Made by a program: the position numbers and the translations under genes. From the NCBI GenBank assembly GCA_947631195.1, contig CANRKK010000001.1, positions 124,001-188,000 of the forward strand: a DNA stretch of 64,000 nucleotides, in the 5' to 3' direction. Shown in pieces: positions 38,105-46,992 of the stretch; positions within the stretch are counted from its first letter, which is position 1; the number at the start of each line of letters is the position of its first letter. The notes beneath the pieces were generated by a model, which did no database searches, was not told the origin of the DNA, and saw only the letters and a program-made list of their open reading frames with translations. The DNA is from an uncultured Clostridia bacterium. GTDB taxonomy: Bacteria; Bacillota; Clostridia; Christensenellales; Borkfalkiaceae.

Positions 38105-39781
38105 TTATTTGTCGAACCTGCTTATCAATTCTTTTGCATGTTCTATTGCTGCGTCTGACCGAACGTCGCCCGTCAAACGGACAATTTCGTCGATTTTTTC
38201 TTCTTTTGTGAGCCGTTTTACTTTAGTTACGCTCTTTTTGTCGGATTCTTCCTTGTATATCAAAAAATGCGCCGTGCTCGCCGCGCATATCTGCGGCAGA
38301 TGCGAAACTGCAATTATTTGGGTCGATTGGGCAATTTTGATAAATTTATCGGCAACCGTTCTTGCCGTGTAGCCGCTTATTCCTGTGTCGATTTCATCAA
38401 AAATATATGTGGAAATGCCGTTTACGTCTTTAAGACAGGTTTTAACGGCAAGCATAAACCTGCTCATTTCGCCGCCTGAAATAACCTTATTCAAAGGTTT
38501 TAACGGCTCGCCCTTATTTGCGGAAAACATAAAGGAAATTTTATCCGACCCCGTGGGTGAAAAAACTACCGTTTGCCTGTCGTAGCTGTTAAACGATACT
38601 TCAAACAGGGCGTCCTTTATGTTTAGCGTGTGCAATTCTTGCGTGACGTCCGCGCAGAATTTTTGGGCGGCATGCTTCCTCAACTCCGACAGTTGCGTAC
38701 ACAGGCCGTAAAATTTATCCTCAAACGCGGCAATCTCCTTTTGATACTTGGCAATCGTCGCCGCACCGTCCGCAATGGCGTCGTATTGCGCTTTTGCGTC
38801 TTCCAAAAAGGCTAAAATGTGTTCTTCGTCCGCGCCGTACTTCTTTTTTAAAGTCTTTATAAGGCTTATTCTCTCGTCGATATAGCGCGCTTCTTCCTCG
38901 TCAAAAGAGAGATTGTCGGCCAAATCGGTAACCGTTTCGGAAATATCCGACATTTCGGCATATAAATTTTCCAGCCTCGCCGCGATTTCTTCATAGTCCG
39001 CGCTGAAGGCCGAGATTGTATTTATATAATGTTGCGCCGCGGAAACGCCGTCGATGCAGCCACCGTCGTCGCCCAACAGCGAATGAACGCCGTTTAGGGC
39101 CTCGAATATTTTTTCGGTGTTGGCAATCAGATTTTGCTTTGCCTTCAATTCTTCAAATTCACCGATTTTAAGTTCCGCCGCCTCAATTTCCGATATCTGA
39201 AATTTCAACAAATCGAGTTTTCTCTCGCGCTCGCTTTCGTCGCCGCCGAGTTCTTCGATTTCCTTTTTCCTTAACTTGATTTCAAGAAGATATTTGGCTA
39301 ACTCTAACTTGATTCCGAATATACGGCTACCGCAAATTTCATCGAGAACTTTCAGCTGGTTTTCTTCGTTCAGCAAAAAGAAATGTTCGCTTTGGCCGTG
39401 CACGTCTACAAGCCGCTGGGTTACCGATTTCAACATCGTTGCCGTAACGGTGTTCCCGTTTATTTTTACGGAGCTCTTGCCGTCGGCGGTGAGTCTGCGG
39501 GAAATAATTATTTCCCCCTCGGATTCAATGTCGTATTCGTTAAGCAATTTTACCGCGTCGCTGTTTTCGTCAACGACAAATTCGGCGCGCACCATTGCTT
39601 CCTGCTCGCCGAACCTTATCATCGTCCTGTCCGCCTTACTCCCCAAAACAAAGTTAATCGATTCGAGAATAACTGATTTGCCTGAGCCCGTTTCGCCGGA
39701 AAGAACATTCAATTTTCCATCAAACTCAATATCGGCCTCCGATATGAGCGCGATATTTTTGATATGGAGCCTATGTAACAT
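38105..39781 (-). CDS. recN: DNA repair protein RecN
   Basis: MLHRLHIKNIALISEADIEFDGKLNVLSGETGSGKSVILESINFVLGSKAD; FDEIDTGISGYTARTVADK. Confidence 0.97.
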   Translation of the reverse strand: MLHRLHIKNIALISEADIEFDGKLNVLSGETGSGKSVILESINFVLGSKADRTMIRFGEQEAMVRAEFVVDENSDAVKLLNEYDIESEGEIIISRRLTADGKSSVKINGNTVTATMLKSVTQRLVDVHGQSEHFFLLNEENQLKVLDEICGSRIFGIKLELAKYLLEIKLRKKEIEELGGDESERERKLDLLKFQISEIEAAELKIGEFEELKAKQNLIANTEKIFEALNGVHSLLGDDGGCIDGVSAAQHYINTISAFSADYEEIAARLENLYAEMSDISETVTDLADNLSFDEEEARYIDERISLIKTLKKKYGADEEHILAFLEDAKAQYDAIADGAATIAKYQKEIAAFEDKFYGLCTQLSELRKHAAQKFCADVTQELHTLNIKDALFEVSFNSYDRQTVVFSPTGSDKISFMFSANKGEPLKPLNKVISGGEMSRFMLAVKTCLKDVNGISTYIFDEIDTGISGYTARTVADKFIKIAQSTQIIAVSHLPQICAASTAHFLIYKEESDKKSVTKVKRLTKEEKIDEIVRLTGDVRSDAAIEHAKELISRFDK

Positions 39782-40234
39782 TTAGCTGAGATACTCTTTT
39801 AATAATTCTATAACTTTAAGCGTATGTTCGTCCGTATCTACAACAATTAGCAGGGTGTCGTCGCCGGCTACGCTGCCTATAATTTCTTTAATCTGCAACG
39901 AATCTACAAAAACACCCACGGTTGCCCCGTTGCCGCGCATTGTTTTTACTATGATTAAATTTTTGGCAAAGTTTAAAGATAGTACGCAGCCCTTAAAAAG
40001 ATTGGTCATCCTGTCCGTTACGCTGTCAACGTATGTATCGAGGCTTGCATAGCGGTATTTCTTTTGCGTGCCCGCAACTTTGTAGAGTTTAAGCTCCTTG
40101 ACGTCGCGTGAAATAGTTGCCTGCGTAACGTTAAAGTTGATTTTGTTCAATTCTTCGCAAAGTTCTTCCTGCGTGTCTATCTCTTTACTTGCAATAATTT
40201 CAAGTATTTTTTGTTGTCTGATTGTGCGTTGCAT
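39782..40234 (-). CDS. argR: Arginine repressor ArgR/AhrC
   Basis: QRTIRQQKILEIIASKEIDTQEELCEELNKINFNVTQATISRDVKELKLYKV. Confidence 0.96.
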   Translation of the reverse strand: MQRTIRQQKILEIIASKEIDTQEELCEELNKINFNVTQATISRDVKELKLYKVAGTQKKYRYASLDTYVDSVTDRMTNLFKGCVLSLNFAKNLIIVKTMRGNGATVGVFVDSLQIKEIIGSVAGDDTLLIVVDTDEHTLKVIELLKEYLS

Positions 40235-41046
40235 TATCTACTCCAAATACTAAGTTTCATTAATAATGTATTAAAAAAATTTTTGTCGGCAGAGGTGATG
40301 AACTCCGCTTTTCTGCGGGCTTTGGTTACAACGACCTCCTCATCGCCGGCCAGTTCACCGATAATCTTCCCGTCCACCGAAACAACAAGCGGAAATCTGG
40401 CGTTGGACTCCTTGAGTTTTAACACCGAGCGGTTGCTGAACACGATGGGACGCGAATGTAGGGAATGTGCGCAAATCGGCGTAAGAATAAACGCTTCAAG
40501 TTCCGGCGAAAGGACAGAGCCGCCCGCAGAGAGCGAATAAGCGGTCGAGCCCGTAGGGGTACTGATAATTATACCGTCAGATGAAAAATTATCTACCGTC
40601 ACGCCGTCGATTTCCGCATGAATATTTACGGTATTAGTGAAATGGTCGCCTGCCGTGCTGCGCTGTATCACCAATTCGTTCAATGCGTGATATGCTTTTT
40701 TACCTATCCGAACTTTGAGCATGCTGCGCTTTTGAATCTGATAGTTGCCGCTCAGCACCAGTTCAACAGCCTCATCCGCTTTGTCGGGCTCAAACTCGGC
40801 AAGAAACCCCATATGACCGTAGTTTATGCCGATAATTTTAACGCCGCGCACCGCACATTCGGAGGCAACGGCCAATATCGTGCCGTCCCCGCCCAAAACA
40901 AACAGAACATCCAGACCGTTCAAATCGTCAAAATCGGTTACAATTGAGAATCCGTGCCCGCTGCCGACGATTTTTGAACGGATCAAAGCTATGTTTTCAC
41001 GGTTATCGGAAAGATACTTTTTGCTAAAGAACACTCCCGCATTCAT
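40234..41046 (-). CDS. nadK: NAD(+) kinase
   Basis: VLFVLGGDGTILAVA (GGDGT), GINYGHMGFLAEF, SSDGIIISTPTGSTAYSLSAGGSVL. Confidence 0.95.
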   Translation of the reverse strand: MNAGVFFSKKYLSDNRENIALIRSKIVGSGHGFSIVTDFDDLNGLDVLFVLGGDGTILAVASECAVRGVKIIGINYGHMGFLAEFEPDKADEAVELVLSGNYQIQKRSMLKVRIGKKAYHALNELVIQRSTAGDHFTNTVNIHAEIDGVTVDNFSSDGIIISTPTGSTAYSLSAGGSVLSPELEAFILTPICAHSLHSRPIVFSNRSVLKLKESNARFPLVVSVDGKIIGELAGDEEVVVTKARRKAEFITSADKNFFNTLLMKLSIWSR

Positions 41047-41101
41047 ACCTAAATATTATAATACTAATTATACAAATATGCAAACAAAAAATCTGTAAAA
41101 T

Positions 41102-41857
41102 TTATAAAATTACAGATTTTTTAAGTATATTTATATTTATAGGTTTTCCGCTCTTTTCAAACAACATCAGATATTCTATGTTTTTACCGCTGACAATCGG
41201 CGCGGAAGTCAATTTCAGCGGAGCCAAATTGCAGGTTAAGGCAAAATTATAAATTTTATCGATGGCCGTCTCCCTCGTCCCGGCATCTCGTACTATTCCG
41301 TTTTTGCCGATATTTTTTCCCTCGCACTCAAATTGCGGTTTTATAAGGGCAATAATAAATTTTCCGTCCCCGAGAACGCCTGCGGCCTTATCGAGAATAT
41401 ATGTGAGCGAAATAAAACTGACGTCTATGACTATACCGTCCAAGTTTTCCGCAAACATGTCCGCTTTCAGGTTCCGCGCGTTAAAATTATCGTACACTAC
41501 GATATTTTTTGACTTGAGCGCCGCGTCAAGCTGGCTCTCCCCCACGTCTATACAATAAACTTTGCGCGCGCCGTTCTGAAACAGGCAATCGGTAAATCCG
41601 CCCGTGCTCGCCCCGATATCCGCAAATACTTTGCCGTCGGCGTCGAAGCCAAAATCCTTAATGGCTTTCCCGAGCTTAAAGCCGCCCTGCGACACATAGT
41701 TTTCTTCGGCTTCTAAAAACGTAAAATCGTCACTTCCGCCCGGTTCATAGGAGGGATTGACGATTTTACCGTTGACAAGCACTTGCCCGCACCTGATTGC
41801 ACGGGCAGCTTTTGTCCTTGACCCAAATTTAGGAGTGAGATATACATCCAATCTCAT
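41102..41857 (-). CDS. tlyA: TlyA family rRNA 2'-O-methyltransferase (S4 and FtsJ-like)
   Basis: MRLDVYLTPKFGSRTKAARAIRCGQVLVNGKIV (S4), VFADIGASTGGFTDCLFQNGA. Confidence 0.95.
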   Translation of the reverse strand: MRLDVYLTPKFGSRTKAARAIRCGQVLVNGKIVNPSYEPGGSDDFTFLEAEENYVSQGGFKLGKAIKDFGFDADGKVFADIGASTGGFTDCLFQNGARKVYCIDVGESQLDAALKSKNIVVYDNFNARNLKADMFAENLDGIVIDVSFISLTYILDKAAGVLGDGKFIIALIKPQFECEGKNIGKNGIVRDAGTRETAIDKIYNFALTCNLAPLKLTSAPIVSGKNIEYLMLFEKSGKPININILKKSVIL

Positions 41858-42498
41858 TTGCGTACTTTCTCTTTTTTAAACAAGGTTGTAAAACGCGCAA
41901 AGGCAAAAACAATTTTTTTGTTATATTTAATTGCAAAATGCTTAAATATGGCCTTGCCGCCCACGGTCAACGCGCCTATCACCGCGCTGACTAAAATCGA
42001 GGCCACAAGTTTGGCCCAGCTATCCCCGGAAACGGCGATAATTACCGCCAAAACAGCGCCTGCGGCGCCGCTCACAATGCCGCAAATGTCTCCTATAACA
42101 TCCGCAAAAATACTGCCGAGCTTGCTTGAATTGCGGCAAAACGTCACCGCGCGCTTTGCTCCCTTGATCTTGTTGGACGCCATTGCATGAAATGCCTCGG
42201 GTTTGCAGGAAATAATGGCGTTGGCGAGAACGTCGCAACTTATGTTAAGCACAAGCAAAACCAAAAGCACCGCGACGCAAAGTATGGCGGGACTGTTTTC
42301 GTCAATTACAAGTTCGGTCAAAAAACTGAATATTATCGTCAAACCGAACGACATAAACAGTACGCTTATCCCCCATATAAGCCACTGCGGCGGGCGATGT
42401 TTAGCCTTTGACGGGACGTCTTTGTGCCGATGCTTTTTTCTCTGAGATGGGGGGTCGTCCTGACTTTCTTTTTTTAAATTTTGTTGATGGTCTTCCAT
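41854..42498 (-). CDS. oapA: OLE-associated membrane protein OapA
   Basis: Basic N-terminal tail (SQRKKHRHKDVPSKAKHRP), 4 hydrophobic segments and FHAMASNKIKGAKRAVTFCRNSSKLGSIFADVIGDICGIVSGAAGAVLA. Encoded immediately downstream of the OLE-like RNA and downstream of ispA. Confidence 0.85.
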   Translation of the reverse strand: MEDHQQNLKKESQDDPPSQRKKHRHKDVPSKAKHRPPQWLIWGISVLFMSFGLTIIFSFLTELVIDENSPAILCVAVLLVLLVLNISCDVLANAIISCKPEAFHAMASNKIKGAKRAVTFCRNSSKLGSIFADVIGDICGIVSGAAGAVLAVIIAVSGDSWAKLVASILVSAVIGALTVGGKAIFKHFAIKYNKKIVFAFARFTTLFKKEKVRK

Positions 42499-42508
42499 AT
42501 TATTTTAA

Positions 42509-42535
42509 AAATAATACGCACAACCGTGCGTAAAT
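42509..42535 (-). terminator. Hairpin with T-rich tail between the OLE RNA and oapA (terminator or attenuator candidate)
   Basis: Minus strand TACGCAC GGTT GTGCGTA followed by TTATTTTT. Confidence 0.5.
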
Positions 42536-42539
42536 AAAA

Positions 42540-43099
42540 TGAATATAGTGGTTTATATTAAATAAACTTTGCGGCTTAGGTTCGGTAGGATTTCCCTCGA
42601 GGCTCACTTCCCGTCACCGAAGAAGCAGTTTCCTTTTAAGAGCCCGAACGTGTTGCCACATAACCGAATCGCCACTGAGTCCACACCGTAATCTCTAATA
42701 TAAAATCAGTCTAGAAGCTTTCCTTGACAATTTCCGTTGAGCTTATCCTCTTTTGCAAACTCAATTTCAAATAGCAATAGAAATACACCGTCTGGCCAAA
42801 CGGCGCTTTCGTGTTCTATTATCCGCTGAGTTCACTCAAGGCAGGCTACTCTGTACCAAGCTTTCGCCTGACAGCAGGTTTATACCGACAAAAATAAAAT
42901 CTGCCGGCCTCCACGGTGAATGGGGTTGGCTGCGGTATGCCGTTACCTAGCTCCCATAGACCTTTACTCCCAGCATTCACCCACTTTTGGCAAAGCAAGC
43001 AAACACCAGAAACTTCATCGCTATGCCCTTTAACGGTATTTTACCCCCGTCTTCGTATCAACAGAAATTGACTAGAATACTGCACCACTATATTCAATT
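42540..43099 (-). ncRNA. ole: OLE (ornate, large, extremophilic) type noncoding RNA
   Basis: About 560 nt noncoding gap between ispA and oapA. 13-bp perfect helix closes the ends (42540-42552 with 43084-43096). Consensus promoter 7 bp upstream. Diagnostic genomic context (folD-ispA-OLE-oapA-tlyA-nadK-argR-recN). Confidence 0.85.
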
Positions 43100-43105
43100 A
43101 AGGTT

Positions 43106-43134
43106 ATTATAGCATATGCGGCGGAATTTGTCAA
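43106..43134 (-). promoter_or_regulatory. Perfect consensus sigma-A promoter for the OLE RNA
   Basis: TTGACA - 17 nt (AATTCCGCCGCATATGC) - TATAAT, immediately 3' of the ispA stop codon. Confidence 0.85.
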
Positions 43135-43140
43135 TATTAT

Positions 43141-44049
43141 TCAACTGTTTCTTGAAAGCACATATTGGACAAGCTCCTCAAAAAAGCAAGTATCCCCGTC
43201 AATGCAATTCAAAATTTTAAGACACTTGTCCGCCAACATATCCGCCCTCAGCTTTGCGCCTTCCAGCCCGAAAAGTTTAACCGCCGTACACTTGTCCCCT
43301 TTTTTATCCTTGCCCGCCGTTTTGCCGAGAGTTGCAAAGTCGCCCTCGACGTCCAAAATATCGTCGGTCAGCTGAAACAGACAGCCGAAATTCATTCCGA
43401 AAAGTTTTAACTCGGAATAATACTTCCCGTCTGCAAGAATAGACGGCACAACAAGGGGCGCCGTAAGCATTTTGGCCGTTTTGTTGGCATAAATAAATCC
43501 GAGCATTTTTTCATCGGCTTGCGCGTCGGCCTCATACAATAAATCGGCCGATTGGCCCGCTATCATACCGTAAATCCCTGCGCAGTCGCAAATAAATTCT
43601 GCGGCAGACACGCTATTCCCGCCCTTCCTGCACTGTGCGAGGAGGATCGAATATGCAGTATTGAGCAATCCGTCACCCGCAAGCACGGCGTTACCTGCGC
43701 CATAAACTTTGTGGTTGGAGGGCTTGCCGCGGCGAAAATCATCGTTGTCCATTTCAGGCAAATCGTCGTGAATCAACGAATACGTATGGATAAGTTCAAG
43801 CGCGAGCGCATACTGCTCCAGACAGGATCTTTCAATATGCAAAAGTTCGCCCGCCGCAAACATCATTGCGGGCCGGATACGCTTGCCGCCCGCCGACAGG
43901 CTATACTTTAAACTCTCTCCGAGAATTTTAGGCTCGCAGTTGAGACCGTTTAAAAAATTGTCGAGAATTAAGTTGAAATCTTCGGCATAACGCGAAAGTT
44001 TATATTCCAAGTCGTTCAAAGTTTTAATCTCCTGAAGGCTGCAACGCAT
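43141..44049 (-). CDS. ispA: Polyprenyl (farnesyl/geranyl) diphosphate synthase
   Basis: SAGGKRIRPAMMFAAGELL; LIHTYSLIHDDLPEMDNDDFRRGKPSNHKVYG (FARM DDxxD); QLTDDILDVEGD (SARM). Confidence 0.95.
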   Translation of the reverse strand: MRCSLQEIKTLNDLEYKLSRYAEDFNLILDNFLNGLNCEPKILGESLKYSLSAGGKRIRPAMMFAAGELLHIERSCLEQYALALELIHTYSLIHDDLPEMDNDDFRRGKPSNHKVYGAGNAVLAGDGLLNTAYSILLAQCRKGGNSVSAAEFICDCAGIYGMIAGQSADLLYEADAQADEKMLGFIYANKTAKMLTAPLVVPSILADGKYYSELKLFGMNFGCLFQLTDDILDVEGDFATLGKTAGKDKKGDKCTAVKLFGLEGAKLRADMLADKCLKILNCIDGDTCFFEELVQYVLSRNS

Positions 44050-44870
44050 GTATTATACATGAGCATGGTCACCGTCATGGGGCCCACTCCGCCGGGGACG
44101 GGCGTTATGTACGAACATTTATGTTTTACGTTTTCAAAATCGACGTCGCCGCAAAGTTTGCCGTTCTCATCCCTGTTCATTCCCACGTCAACGACAACCG
44201 CGCCCTCTTTAACCATATCGGCCGTAATGAATTTAGCTTTCCCTGCCGCAGCTATAAGTATGTCGGCGCCAAGACATTCCTCTTTGAGATTAGCTGTGCG
44301 GCTGTGGCATACGGTAACCGTGGCGTCGGCGTTAAGCAGCAACAGCGCCATAGGCTTCCCAACAATGTTGGATCTGCCCACCACAACGGCCTTTTTCCCC
44401 TTCAGACTTATATTTTTGCTTGCAAGCATCTTCATGACGCCGTTGGGCGTACAGGAAACCAAACATTCACGGTTCATTGCAAGTTTGCCGATATTCTGTT
44501 CAGAAAAACCGTCCACGTCTTTTTCTACGGGAATCAGCCTTAAAATTTCTGCGGCGTCTATGTGCTGCGGCAACGGCAGCTGGACGAGGATACCGTCGAC
44601 AGAATCATCGGCGGCAAGCGTTTTTATGAGCCTTTCTAGCTCGGGCTGCGTTGTTTCGGCCGATAGAAAGTGCGTATAAGACTTTATCCCCACTTCCTCG
44701 CACGCCCTCGTCTTGTTGCGCACATAAATCTGTGAGGCCGCATTTTCGCCCACTAAAACAACGGCAAGCCCGATTTGCCTGCCGTTCAAACTTTTAAATC
44801 TCTCTACCTCTTTGGCAATATCGCGTCTCATCGAAGCGGCGAGCTGTTTGCCGTCTATAACTTCGTACAT
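44016..44870 (-). CDS. folD: Methylenetetrahydrofolate dehydrogenase/cyclohydrolase
   Basis: DGILVQLPLPQHIDA; VVVGRSNIVGKPMALLLL; YITPVPGGVGPMTVTMLMYNT. Confidence 0.97.
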   Translation of the reverse strand: MYEVIDGKQLAASMRRDIAKEVERFKSLNGRQIGLAVVLVGENAASQIYVRNKTRACEEVGIKSYTHFLSAETTQPELERLIKTLAADDSVDGILVQLPLPQHIDAAEILRLIPVEKDVDGFSEQNIGKLAMNRECLVSCTPNGVMKMLASKNISLKGKKAVVVGRSNIVGKPMALLLLNADATVTVCHSRTANLKEECLGADILIAAAGKAKFITADMVKEGAVVVDVGMNRDENGKLCGDVDFENVKHKCSYITPVPGGVGPMTVTMLMYNTCVAAFRRLKL

Positions 44871-44871
44871 G

Positions 44872-45264
44872 TCACTCCTTGATTATTTGGGACAAGATTC
44901 CGCTGATAAACGAAGCGCTCTTGGGGGAAGAATATTTGGAAGATATGTTGGCGGCCTCGTTTATAGAAACCACGTTCGGAATGTCGTCAAAATATTTTAT
45001 TTCCGCAAGCGCAACCAACAGCGCGCTTTTATCGGCGGGAAAAAGCCGCGATTCGGGAAAATCGCGGGAATTTTCGTCGATAAGCTGCAAAAGTTCGCCC
45101 TCGTGCAAAGAAAGTGCGTCGAGTATTCGCTTTACATACTCGCAGTCGTCTTTGGTCAAGTTTTCAGCCTTAGCAAGCGCCCTTTCAAGTTCATGGTCAA
45201 AAGTACCCGTAAAGCGGGAGGCAAACGTAATTTTAAAAGCAACTTCTCTTGCCGCTGTTCTCAT
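44872..45264 (-). CDS. nusB: Transcription antitermination factor NusB
   Basis: RTAAREVAFKITFAS...LVALAEIKYFDDIPNVVSINEAANISSKYSSPKSASFISGILSQI. Confidence 0.93.
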   Translation of the reverse strand: MRTAAREVAFKITFASRFTGTFDHELERALAKAENLTKDDCEYVKRILDALSLHEGELLQLIDENSRDFPESRLFPADKSALLVALAEIKYFDDIPNVVSINEAANISSKYSSPKSASFISGILSQIIKE

Positions 45265-45280
45265 TTATCACCTAACGCAA

Positions 45281-45307
45281 ATATTCCCTTAAATATTAAG
45301 GGAATAT
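45281..45307. other. Perfect 12-bp inverted repeat between asp23 and nusB
   Basis: ATATTCCCTTAA ATA TTAAGGGAATAT. Confidence 0.7.
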
Positions 45308-45319
45308 CTTTAACAATAT

Positions 45320-45655
45320 TTATACCGCAGGGGACTCGGTAAAATTTACGTCCGTAACATGCACGTCTACTTTTGCAACCTTGTAGTTGGTCATCGATTC
45401 AACGTTATGCTTTATGGACTGCTGGATTTTGAAGGCGAGCGACGACACGTTTTCGGTGCTGTCGACCTTTACGCTTATATCCGCGATTATACCCTGCTTA
45501 TCAAAAGTAAGTTTTATACCTTTGTTTTTGTTGCTAAGAAGAACTACCCCCTCAACTTCTCCGATTGCAAGGGCGACAATGCCGCTCACTATGCTTGAAT
45601 TGTAAGTTATTTTACCCTTTTGGGTGGTTGTTGGGTCGTGTCTTATATGTGCCAT
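45320..45655 (-). CDS. Asp23/Gls24 family envelope stress response protein
   Basis: GKITYNSSIVSGIVALAIGEVEGVVLL...VDSTENVSSLAFKIQQSIKHNVESMTNYKVAKVDVHVTDV. Confidence 0.93.
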   Translation of the reverse strand: MAHIRHDPTTTQKGKITYNSSIVSGIVALAIGEVEGVVLLSNKNKGIKLTFDKQGIIADISVKVDSTENVSSLAFKIQQSIKHNVESMTNYKVAKVDVHVTDVNFTESPAV

Positions 45656-45713
45656 TTATATTCTCCTTGGAATTAGTATAGCACAACTGAAAATTTTTTG
45701 CAACTAAACTGTA

Positions 45714-46199
45714 TTATACTTGTGAGTAAATAGGTAAAATTATTATGTTTCCGTCGGGAATACCTACTTCCTCTTTCAAAATCGTGTAGATAGAGAGCGC
45801 GGTATTCATATCAAGCTCGTCGGAATTGATGAAAACGTTTACATAATCCGTTTCCATTCCGATTGACACAACGGCGTCAGAAAATCCGCGGGATTTGATG
45901 AGAGTTTCCAAAAGCAACTCGTTTTCCATCATTTCAACTATCCTGAGCTTCATATCTACGGCTTCGTTGTATTTGTCGCTGCCTTCTTCATAGAGAGCTA
46001 TAACGCTATCCAGCTGCATAAGTTCTTCGTTGCGCGTAGAAGTTCTTTCGGTTCTGAACGTAGTAAAATAATTTGAGGTTGTAACGGCCGTATCACCGGA
46101 CGCAACCACGTTGCTTGCAAGCAAAACGTTTAACACGGCAGTAAGCGCAAGTAAAAATACAAGAGACGACATGATGATAATTTTTTTTCTTTTAGACAT
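45714..46199 (-). CDS. spoIIIAH: Stage III sporulation protein AH
   Basis: MSKRKKIIIMSSLVFLLALTAVLNV membrane anchor; last gene of the spoIIIA operon; RGFSDAVVSIGMETDYVNVFINSDEL. Confidence 0.9.
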   Translation of the reverse strand: MSKRKKIIIMSSLVFLLALTAVLNVLLASNVVASGDTAVTTSNYFTTFRTERTSTRNEELMQLDSVIALYEEGSDKYNEAVDMKLRIVEMMENELLLETLIKSRGFSDAVVSIGMETDYVNVFINSDELDMNTALSIYTILKEEVGIPDGNIIILPIYSQV

Positions 46200-46209
46200 A
46201 AAAAGCTCC

Positions 46210-46572
46210 TTAAATCTCCATTGAATAGATTGCAATTATTTTTTTATCTATGTTAAACACCGTTGAGACGGCGTTAAGAATATTGCTACGGGTCATTATG
46301 TTGTCGGCACCCTGACAAACTATCACCACGCCCGTAATTGATCCGTTGCTTTCGTTTATCATTACATCGGTTGTACCTACACCGTCGATATTGCTTAAAA
46401 TTCCCATGAGTTTTTGCTCGGTGGGAGTTTTTTCCTGCGTGGATACCATTGCCGCGGTCGGGCTTTGCGAACCCTTATTTATAAAATACAGAACACAGAG
46501 AATTATCACAATAGCTGTAACTGCAATTATAATTTTTTTGTTTTCTTTAACCCAGTCAAGAGCTTTTCGCAT
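46210..46572 (-). CDS. spoIIIAG: Stage III sporulation protein AG
   Basis: TM anchor; EQKLMGILSNIDGVGTTDVMI; GVVIVCQGADNIMTRSNILNAVSTVFNID. Confidence 0.92.
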   Translation of the reverse strand: MRKALDWVKENKKIIIAVTAIVIILCVLYFINKGSQSPTAAMVSTQEKTPTEQKLMGILSNIDGVGTTDVMINESNGSITGVVIVCQGADNIMTRSNILNAVSTVFNIDKKIIAIYSMEI

Positions 46573-46990
46573 ATACTGATATATTTATATATCCCAACTC
46601 CTTTAAATATGCTTGTATTTCTTCAATTAAATTTTCATCTTTGCCAAAAACAGTTACTTCTACTTTTTGCACCTTAAAACGCGAATCTACATACTCCACG
46701 TCAACGCCGCACTCGCACTCGGCGCCGAATTTATCCTTTAACAGCGCTTCAAGCTGCGCGCTCTGGTGGTCGGAATATTCCGCGCAGACATAGGCCGAAT
46801 CAAAAAAATCCCGTTCAGTATCCGAAGGCGACAAATTGAACACCCCGGTAATCGGCTGCACGAGCACAAAAATACAGATCAGCCGCATTACAAAGGTTAT
46901 GGTCTTGTTCAGTTTGCCCTCGGGGACGATTAAAGATACTATAACCGACAAAAATATCACGCCGGCCGCGCTTAACAGATATGTTTGCAT
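46556..46990 (-). CDS. spoIIIAF: Stage III sporulation protein AF
   Basis: Two TM segments; IVSLIVPEGKLNKTITFVMRLICIFVLVQPI; operon position. Confidence 0.9.
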   Translation of the reverse strand: MQTYLLSAAGVIFLSVIVSLIVPEGKLNKTITFVMRLICIFVLVQPITGVFNLSPSDTERDFFDSAYVCAEYSDHQSAQLEALLKDKFGAECECGVDVEYVDSRFKVQKVEVTVFGKDENLIEEIQAYLKELGYINISVYAKSS

Positions 46991-46992
46991 TA

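Noticed and set aside
42753-42950. Plus-strand ORF of 65 aa inside the ispA-oapA gap
   Set aside because: Opposite to the OLE promoter and operon, no RBS, and it lies in a structured noncoding region; a chance ORF.
42540-43099. Could the large RNA be RNase P, tmRNA or a group II intron?
   Set aside because: No tmRNA T-arm/CCA end or tag ORF, no recognisable RNase P core, no intron-encoded protein or domain V. Context and the terminal helix fit OLE better.
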